Source: Hyphomicrobium sp.
Lineage (GTDB): Bacteria > Pseudomonadota > Alphaproteobacteria > Rhizobiales > Hyphomicrobiaceae
Reading direction: 5' to 3'
DNA length: 11,244 bases
Assembly: GCA_030609245.1 (NCBI GenBank)
Contig: JAUWCP010000058.1
Span: 1 to 11,244, forward strand
This document shows, one piece after another, positions 6,287 to 11,244 of the stretch. The translations under genes and the position numbers were made by a program. Every line of letters starts with the position of its first letter. Positions within the stretch are counted from its first letter, which is position 1. The notes beneath the pieces were generated by a model that saw nothing but the letters and a program-made list of their open reading frames with translations, made no database searches and was not told the DNA's origin.

Positions 6287-8074
6287 CTAATTGATGAAGG
6301 TGCGCGGCCAACTCGCAAACAGTGCTTCAAAACCGAGTTTGCGCGCGTCCGCTTCGAGGCCGGCGCGTTTCAAGGCGCGGATCGAATCGCCCAGCGCGAT
6401 CATATGCGCTCCTCTCGCTCCGTTGGGCCCCAGCGTTTTCATCGTTAGCAGAACTGTGCGTCCAAACTCTCTCTTTTTGGCGGCATCTTGCAGCTGTGAG
6501 AGGACCCCCGTTTCGGGCAGGAAACCGCCAGGGGGCTGTGGCGTGCGGCTGGCCGCCTCCCATAGTGGAATTGGCACGTTGTATTCTAGGGCATCGAGCA
6601 CGGTGGCAAGCCGATGAAGGAGTATTGGGTCGAGCCGTCCGCGCACGGCCAAATCCTCGATGTAAGCGAGACTTCTGCCACGATCCGATGTCGCTTCGCT
6701 GTCGGCAATATCGATCAGGGCAAGCCAGTGGCTGAGATCGCCGCTTCCTGCGCCGCCTACGGCCATACCGAACCTGGCCCAACTCTTTGCTCGCTGATAA
6801 TTGCCTGCCGCCAGCGCGACCTCGATGCCCGTTTCGGCATACTCGCCGACTTCGGGTGTCGCCGCGATGCTTTGGGATTCGGGAGCAATCATGCGCAACG
6901 CCGTCAGGTAGTGCCTCGCTCGGCGCGACTCGTCGAGGAACGAGCGGATAAGGCGCACCTTGCGCAACGGCACGCGTTCAGCTTCCGCCGCAACGAATAG
7001 CTGAGCGCGATTGAGCCCCGCCGGATCAGCCCCACCCGGTGCCTGGAGCGCCGCCGCTTGCTGGCGATAGATGCGAGCAAGGTCTTCCGGGGTGATGGCA
7101 TTGAGCTGAGCTGCAGCTTCCGCAGTCGACAATTTGAGAGCCGGGGGCGTGTTGGCGTCGAGGGCGAGCGCGGCCAGCAAGGACGGCGCGGCATGCGTCA
7201 AAAGAACGGCGGTTTCGATCGTCCCGCCGGCCGCTTCGATGAGTCGGTAGTCCAGAGGAGAAATTCGCTGCCCGGAGGGGATCTTCGGTCTTGTGCCAGT
7301 CGTCACGGCGTCGAGTGCCGCAATGCCGCCTGTGTCTCGCAGGCCTTCTTCGCGTGCAAGCTCGGCTGCCAAACCGGCCCCGGCGGTGTCGCCGTCAATG
7401 GCCGCACAGTACCCTGAGATGAGAGCCGCCAGGCCTTTTAGAGACTTAGGCGCGTTTCCCGTTAGCGGTCCGCTGCTCCGCGCCGTGGCACAGCCGCGCT
7501 CCTTCTCTCCCATTCCGATCTCGTTGCGCGCTGCGAGCGTTGCAACGAGAGGGCTCCCCGCTTGAATCTTCGAAAGCTCTCGCGAGGCTTCCTCCAGCAG
7601 CCCCGACCGGTAAAGCGTTTCGAGACGCAGGGCCATAAAGTGCTGGTCGGTCTTGCCGCCGGTGGGCGGGGGGACATTCGAGGTGATGAGACGAAGCCAT
7701 AGCCCGTGGAGCGCAGGCGAACGCGGCGGAATTTCAATCTCGGAGATCAGCGTCTCCAGCGTTCTCACGTCTAGGCCGCGCCACAGCTCGAACGGCAGGC
7801 CGGAGCCGTCTTCGGCCATGACCGGCGCGAGTTCCATGCGTTCGACCGCGCTGGCGCCTTCGCTCAACGGCTGAAATGTGATGGAGTTGCGCTTATGATC
7901 GGCGTCGGCTGGCGATGCCTTCTCGCGCTCCTTGCGTTTATCGTCCGTTTTGCCGAAGGGGTTGAACAGGTTCCAATCCTGTGAGGACACAGGTTGCGCA
8001 CCAAGTATGAGCGCAAGCGTGGCGATCAGCGAGAAGGCTAAGGATGGCTTGAGCATGTATCGCGAGCCGATCAC
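6287..8074 (-). CDS. Exported alpha-helical protein of unknown function
   Basis: A 595-residue protein that I cannot assign to a characterised family. The N-terminus is a Sec signal peptide: a short basic region, a hydrophobic core at about residues 11-26, and a probable cleavage site after Ser31 (VSS-QD), so the mature protein should be periplasmic. A charged linker (about 43-60) follows. The remainder is dominated by alanine and leucine-rich amphipathic helices, with segments such as HGLWLRLITSNVPPP, WARFGMAVGG and HRLATVLDALEYNVP, which suggests a helical-repeat (TPR-like) solenoid. No catalytic motif is visible. The GTG start at 8074 overlaps the stop of the small upstream ORF as GTGA, with AAGGA touching it. 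An ATG at 8056 would still give a good signal peptide. It precedes xerD by 26 bases. I recall that Rhizobiales genomes often carry an uncharacterised exported protein gene between xerD and aroK; this is memory, not a search. Confidence 0.85.
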   Translation of the reverse strand: MIGSRYMLKPSLAFSLIATLALILGAQPVSSQDWNLFNPFGKTDDKRKEREKASPADADHKRNSITFQPLSEGASAVERMELAPVMAEDGSGLPFELWRGLDVRTLETLISEIEIPPRSPALHGLWLRLITSNVPPPTGGKTDQHFMALRLETLYRSGLLEEASRELSKIQAGSPLVATLAARNEIGMGEKERGCATARSSGPLTGNAPKSLKGLAALISGYCAAIDGDTAGAGLAAELAREEGLRDTGGIAALDAVTTGTRPKIPSGQRISPLDYRLIEAAGGTIETAVLLTHAAPSLLAALALDANTPPALKLSTAEAAAQLNAITPEDLARIYRQQAAALQAPGGADPAGLNRAQLFVAAEAERVPLRKVRLIRSFLDESRRARHYLTALRMIAPESQSIAATPEVGEYAETGIEVALAAGNYQRAKSWARFGMAVGGAGSGDLSHWLALIDIADSEATSDRGRSLAYIEDLAVRGRLDPILLHRLATVLDALEYNVPIPLWEAASRTPQPPGGFLPETGVLSQLQDAAKKREFGRTVLLTMKTLGPNGARGAHMIALGDSIRALKRAGLEADARKLGFEALFASWPRTFIN

Positions 8075-8217
8075 TCCTTGCGAATCTTGACGCCGGGCAC
8101 GACCTTGGTGACCGCGCGCGGTTCGGGCTCGAACTTGGTCGATAGAATGTATAGACCGCCCGTAACGATGGCGCCGATTACACCAATAATCACCAGAAAG
8201 CGAAACAAGCTCGGCAT
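8071..8217 (-). CDS. Small membrane protein, 48 residues, unknown function
   Basis: A short ORF encoding 48 residues. It begins MPSLFRFLVIIGVIGAIV and ends VPGVKIRKE. Residues 4-25 form one strongly hydrophobic segment with glycines. A charged, proline-containing tail (FEPEPRAVTKVVPG) follows, probably in the periplasm given the basic residue near the N-terminus. The TGA stop overlaps the GTG start of the 595-residue exported protein gene by 4 bases (GTGA), and its last two codons, AAG GAG, provide a Shine-Dalgarno-like sequence there, so the two are probably translationally coupled. A GGGA sequence lies about 8 bases before its ATG. It heads the leftward run of genes. The opposite strand has a longer open frame, but without a recognisable protein. 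Confidence 0.75.
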   Translation of the reverse strand: MPSLFRFLVIIGVIGAIVTGGLYILSTKFEPEPRAVTKVVPGVKIRKE

Positions 8218-8257
8218 TTCTGCTATCCCGAATCTTAGTTCAAGTCTCTATCTCATG

Positions 8258-8293
8258 TTGGCGCCAATATGGCTTGCGCCGCATGGCAATCAA
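8258..8293 (-). promoter_or_regulatory. Candidate promoter with overlapping palindrome for the small membrane protein operon
   Basis: On the minus strand TTGATT (8293-8288) is followed after 16 bases by CATATT (8271-8266), each matching its sigma70 consensus at four of six positions. A perfect 10-base palindrome, TTGGCGCCAA (8258-8267), overlaps the -10 and the expected start of transcription, an operator-like position. The rest of the 248-base divergent region (8218-8465) shows no RNA gene, and I could not place a promoter for aroK in it. Confidence 0.35.
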
Positions 8294-8465
8294 CAGTACT
8301 CGGAACCTATCGCGCCAGCTGATTTTCTGGCTCTGTGGCAGAGGTGCAAGCCTTTGTGGCTATCTCAGGCCCGTAGGTTTCCACTGGTAGTCTTCGGGAG
8401 AACGTGTGCATCAGCACTGATTGCCGGTCATAAATGGACTGAGGCTCGAACGGAAGAGAAGCAAA

Positions 8466-9044
8466 ATGGGCGAAGCCCGATCCCTGAACGCTATAAAGGC
8501 CTCGTTGGGCGCAAAATCGATCGTAATGGTTGGGCTCATGGGCTGCGGCAAATCGGCGGTTGGCCGTAGACTCGCTGCGAAACTCGCTCTGCCGTTCGTC
8601 GATGCAGATGAGGAAATCGAGAAGGCGGCGGGCCAAAGCATCGAGGATATCTTCGCCGAGCATGGTGAAGCCTACTTTCGCGACGGTGAGCGCAAGGTGA
8701 TTGCGAGACTATTGCGTTCCGGCCCGCAAGTCCTGGCAACCGGCGGCGGTGCGTTCATGTGCGAGGAGACGCGCCAAGCGTTCACGGAAAGCGGCGTCTC
8801 CGTGTGGCTAAAGGCCGACCTTCCCGTTCTGATGCGCCGCGTGGCCAAGCGGGACAACCGCCCGCTGCTCAAGACCGGCGATCCCGAGGCGGTCATGCGC
8901 GAGCTGATGGATACGCGCTATCCGGTATATGCAAAGGCCGACATCGTGGTTGAAAGCCGCGACGTGCCACATGACTCGATCGTCGTAGACATCCTGGAAC
9001 GCCTCGCCCGAGCCCTACGGGTGGCCCCACCGCCTGCGGTTTGA
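8466..9044 (+). CDS. aroK: Shikimate kinase
   Basis: AroK phosphorylates shikimate at the 3-hydroxyl with ATP, the fifth step of the pathway to chorismate, in the cytoplasm. The protein is 192 residues. Seen: the Walker A loop GLMGCGKS (23-30), the shikimate-binding DAD (46-48), Arg72 in YFRDGE, the glycine triplet in ATGGGAF (91-97), the lid arginine in NRPLL (131-135) and the adenine-region arginine in TRYPVY (150-155). The frame extends 15 codons upstream to a TTG, but the ATG at 8466 has a purine-rich ribosome site (GGAAGAG) and gives the normal N-terminus. aroB follows after 49 bases on the same strand, so the two pathway genes are probably co-transcribed. Confidence 0.96.
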   Translation: MGEARSLNAIKASLGAKSIVMVGLMGCGKSAVGRRLAAKLALPFVDADEEIEKAAGQSIEDIFAEHGEAYFRDGERKVIARLLRSGPQVLATGGGAFMCEETRQAFTESGVSVWLKADLPVLMRRVAKRDNRPLLKTGDPEAVMRELMDTRYPVYAKADIVVESRDVPHDSIVVDILERLARALRVAPPPAV

Positions 9045-9045
9045 T

Positions 9046-9054
9046 AGGAGGAGG
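9046..9054 (+). promoter_or_regulatory. Strong Shine-Dalgarno sequence without an adjacent start codon
   Basis: AGGAGGAGG directly follows the aroK stop codon. No ATG, GTG or TTG in any frame lies within the next 30 bases, and the aroB frame has no start codon until the ATG at 9094, about 40 bases away. Between them is a small tandem repeat, GGTTCTTC at 9062-9069 and 9071-9078. The site may be a relic of an earlier aroB start. Confidence 0.5.
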
Positions 9055-9093
9055 CGACCAGGGTTCTTCAGGTTCTTCGGCGAGCCGCTTGGC

Positions 9094-10278
9094 ATGTCGA
9101 CATTCCCGCCTTCGTTCAGGTCGTATTCGATGACAACAGGTGCTCATAGCCGCAGTCCATCCCTCGCAGCGGCGCGCACGGTAACCGTGCCGCTGGGGGA
9201 GAGGGCATATGATGTGCTGATCGGGTCCGGACTCGTTGGCCAGTCGGGCGGACTGATTGCTTCACGGCTGGGCGCTGGCAAGTGCGGTGTCGTCACCGAT
9301 GAGAACGTTGCGCGATATCATCTTGATGCTCTTGAAGCGTCCTTGCGCCAAGACGGCGAGTATGTGGGCGCGATCGTCTTGAAACCGGGTGAAGCGACCA
9401 AGAGCTTTCGAGAGCTTGAGCCCTTGAGTGAACGCCTGTTGGAAATGGGATTGGAGCGCGGCGACCTTGTTATCGCATTCGGCGGAGGGGTGATCGGCGA
9501 CCTAGCAGGTTTTGCTGCAGCGATCCTGCGCCGAGGTGTGCGCTTCGTGCAAATCCCCACCTCGCTGCTCGCGCAGGTCGACTCATCTGTCGGCGGTAAG
9601 ACGGGCATCGACACGCCACAGGGTAAGAACCTCATTGGCGCGTTTCATCAGCCAAGCCTCGTCATCGCCGACATGGATGTCCTCAAAACGCTGCCGGAAC
9701 GTGAAATGCGTGCCGGTTATGCCGAGGTGGCAAAGTACGGACTGTTGGGGGATGCGGATTTCTTTGCCTGGCTGGAGCAGAATTGGCAGCCGATCTTCGC
9801 CTTCGATGCCGAACCGCTAACGCACGCCATCGAGACGAGCGTCAAGACCAAAGCCGGGATCGTCGGACGCGACGAAACCGAGCAGGGCGAGCGCGCCCTC
9901 CTCAACCTAGGCCATACGTTTGGACACGCGTTCGAAGCATGGTGCGGATATTCCGACAGGCTGTTGCATGGCGAAGCTATCGCGATCGGCATGTGCGTCG
10001 CGTTCCGGTTCTCCCAGGCGCTGGGGTCTTGCTCAAGAGGTGATGCCGAACGCGTTGCAGCGCACTTCCAGGCAGTGGGGCTACCCACGCGCGTTGGCGA
10101 GATTCCCGGCGATAAGCCGGATGCGGCAGCACTTCTCCGCCTCATGGGGCAGGACAAAAAGGTGCGCAAGGGCAAGCTCACGTTTATTTTGACGCGCGGT
10201 ATCGGCTCAGCCTACATCGCGCATGACGTGGCGCCTGAGCGCGTCAGCACGTTTCTCGAGGGCGAAATCGCTGCCTGA
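9094..10278 (+). CDS. aroB: 3-dehydroquinate synthase
   Basis: AroB converts DAHP to 3-dehydroquinate, the second step of the shikimate pathway, using NAD+ and a divalent metal in the cytoplasm. The protein is 394 residues as given. Seen: the NAD-binding region with FGGGVIGDLAGF (129-140), PTSLLAQVDSSVGGKTG (155-171), KNLIGAFHQP (178-187), and the metal ligands Glu211 in AGYAEVAKYG, His274 in NLGHTFGHAFE and His292 in LLHGEAIAIGM. The first strand (RTVTVPLG) begins near residue 28. An ATG at 9130 (residue 13) would give 382 residues, which is nearer the family's usual length; ribosome sites before both are weak, so the start is uncertain. It follows aroK by 49 bases and probably forms an operon with it. 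Confidence 0.96.
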   Translation: MSTFPPSFRSYSMTTGAHSRSPSLAAARTVTVPLGERAYDVLIGSGLVGQSGGLIASRLGAGKCGVVTDENVARYHLDALEASLRQDGEYVGAIVLKPGEATKSFRELEPLSERLLEMGLERGDLVIAFGGGVIGDLAGFAAAILRRGVRFVQIPTSLLAQVDSSVGGKTGIDTPQGKNLIGAFHQPSLVIADMDVLKTLPEREMRAGYAEVAKYGLLGDADFFAWLEQNWQPIFAFDAEPLTHAIETSVKTKAGIVGRDETEQGERALLNLGHTFGHAFEAWCGYSDRLLHGEAIAIGMCVAFRFSQALGSCSRGDAERVAAHFQAVGLPTRVGEIPGDKPDAAALLRLMGQDKKVRKGKLTFILTRGIGSAYIAHDVAPERVSTFLEGEIAA

Positions 10279-10345
10279 GCGGGCCGCTAACCTTCCGCGC
10301 GCGCATATATGCTAATCTCCACGTCTATTTCATCGGGCGGCCCGC
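10279..10345 (+). repeat. GC-rich inverted repeat after aroB
   Basis: GCGGGCCGC (10279-10287), immediately after the aroB stop codon, is perfectly complementary to GCGGCCCGC (10337-10345). The 49-base interval contains the palindrome GCATATATGC (10303-10312) and AT-rich sequence that could hold a -10 element. There is no T tract. It could be a terminator-like structure or a regulatory site before the CNNM gene; neither is established. Confidence 0.35.
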
Positions 10346-10415
10346 GGCGGCAAGATCGCGCCGGCCTGCGGTGCGCCCACAACCTCAAACTGCAAACACA
10401 AACCCCATAAGCACC

Positions 10416-11244
10416 ATGTCTGTCGAGATCACTCTCACTCTAGCAGCCATCCTGCTGCTCCTCGTCCTTTCGGCGTTCTTTTCGGGTTCGGAGACGGCGC
10501 TGACCGCAGTCTCCCGAGCGCGAATGCATGCGCTCGAGCTTGAAGGCAATCAGCGCGCACGCGCGGTCAATAACCTGCTCGCCGCGCCGGAACGCATCAT
10601 CGGAACGGTGCTGCTTGGCAACAACCTGGTCAACATTCTCGCCTCTGCGCTAACCACGAGTCTGCTGATCAGCCTCTTCGGCGAGTTCGGGGTCGCCTAT
10701 GCGACCGTCATCATGACGGCGCTCGTCGTGATTTTCGCCGAGGTGTTGCCCAAGACGTATGCCCTGGCGTTTTCCGACCGAATCTCTTTGTCGGTGGCGC
10801 CGGTCATGGGGATGCTCATCGTTGTACTGAAGCCCTTGACGATAACCGTGGAGTTCATCGTTCGCCAGATCCTGAAGCTCACGCCGTCCAGAGTTGACCA
10901 AGAGGCGAACATTCTTGCTGCACATGAGGAAATTCGTGGCACGATTGAGTTGCAAACGAAGGGGGGTGCAGTTGCGCGGTACGATGCTGACATGCTGGGC
11001 GGCGTGCTCGACCTGCGCGATTTGCAGGTTGCCGACATCATGGTCCATCGCACCAAAATGGAGACCATGAATGCCGATGACTCACCGCAGGATATTGTCG
11101 ATGAACTCCTGAAGAACCAGTACACGCGCGTGCCGATTTGGAAGGATGAACCTGAGAACATTGTCGGCGTGTTGCACACCAAAGATCTGTTCTCCGCACT
11201 TGGTCATGCGGGCTGGGATGTGACCAAGCTCGACGTCATGAGTC
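10416..11244 (+). CDS. CNNM/CBS-domain membrane protein (HlyC/CorC-type transporter), 3' end outside window
   Basis: The visible part is 276 residues and the frame is open at the right edge. The N-terminal CNNM (DUF21) domain covers about residues 1-190, with hydrophobic segments at roughly 5-25, 62-88, 93-113 and 122-148. It contains the conserved SGSETALTAVSR (23-34), LLGNNLVNILAS (66-77) and FAEVLPKT (107-114). A CBS domain begins near residue 206 (VADIMVHRTKM) and continues through YTRVPIWKD and IVGVLHTKDLF; the second CBS repeat and the CorC_HlyC domain would lie beyond the edge. Relatives in bacteria and animals handle Mg2+ (and Co2+ resistance) at the membrane; the old name hemolysin is misleading. 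The ATG at 10416 is preceded by only a weak AAG ribosome site. It lies 137 bases after aroB, an arrangement I recall as common in Rhizobiales. Confidence 0.92.
   Translation, partial: MSVEITLTLAAILLLLVLSAFFSGSETALTAVSRARMHALELEGNQRARAVNNLLAAPERIIGTVLLGNNLVNILASALTTSLLISLFGEFGVAYATVIMTALVVIFAEVLPKTYALAFSDRISLSVAPVMGMLIVVLKPLTITVEFIVRQILKLTPSRVDQEANILAAHEEIRGTIELQTKGGAVARYDADMLGGVLDLRDLQVADIMVHRTKMETMNADDSPQDIVDELLKNQYTRVPIWKDEPENIVGVLHTKDLFSALGHAGWDVTKLDVMS

Noticed and set aside
8078..8569. A 163-codon + strand frame spanning the divergent region into aroK
   Set aside because: It lies opposite the small membrane ORF and runs out of frame into aroK, with no protein-like features.
1..11244. 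CRISPR arrays, tRNA or rRNA genes, insertion sequences and a dif site near xerD
   Set aside because: I looked for repeat-spacer periodicity, transposase motifs and RNA gene signatures and saw none; XerD here is the chromosomal housekeeping type, not a mobile-element integrase.

Overview
The window looks like core chromosome of a GC-rich alphaproteobacterium, most likely of the order Hyphomicrobiales (Rhizobiales). This rests on protein character and on gene order: xerD next to accA, and aroK-aroB followed by a CNNM/CBS-domain membrane protein gene, which I recall as typical of that order. No mobile element, CRISPR array, tRNA or rRNA is visible, and base composition looks even.

Layout. The 3' end of secA (+) enters from the left and meets a leftward run of genes converging on it. 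That run reads, in transcription order, as a short coding cluster of lipoprotein L,D-transpeptidase-like protein (4013-3024), membrane-anchored L,D-transpeptidase-like paralogue (2942-2076), and saccharopine-dehydrogenase-like oxidoreductase (2079-961). Further right, also leftward, come a 48-residue membrane protein (8217-8071), a large exported protein of unknown function (8074-6287), xerD (6260-5319) and accA (5185-4202). A 248-base divergent region (8218-8465) separates this run from the rightward genes aroK, aroB and a CNNM/CBS transporter-like gene cut by the right edge.

The genes serve envelope and housekeeping roles: protein export (SecA), fatty acid synthesis (AccA), chromosome dimer resolution (XerD), the shikimate pathway (AroK, AroB), probable peptidoglycan remodelling (the two YkuD proteins) and probable divalent cation handling (CNNM/CBS).

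The parts most worth a second look are these. The L,D-transpeptidase-like proteins are tandem, diverged, and carry different membrane anchors. A 48-residue membrane ORF is joined by a 4-base overlap (GTGA) to a 595-residue exported protein of unknown function. A CtrA-like box lies upstream of the lipoprotein gene. A strong Shine-Dalgarno sequence in front of aroB has no usable start codon near it. Nothing here amounts to a clearly new multi-gene system; the small-ORF plus exported-protein pair is the best candidate for undescribed biology.
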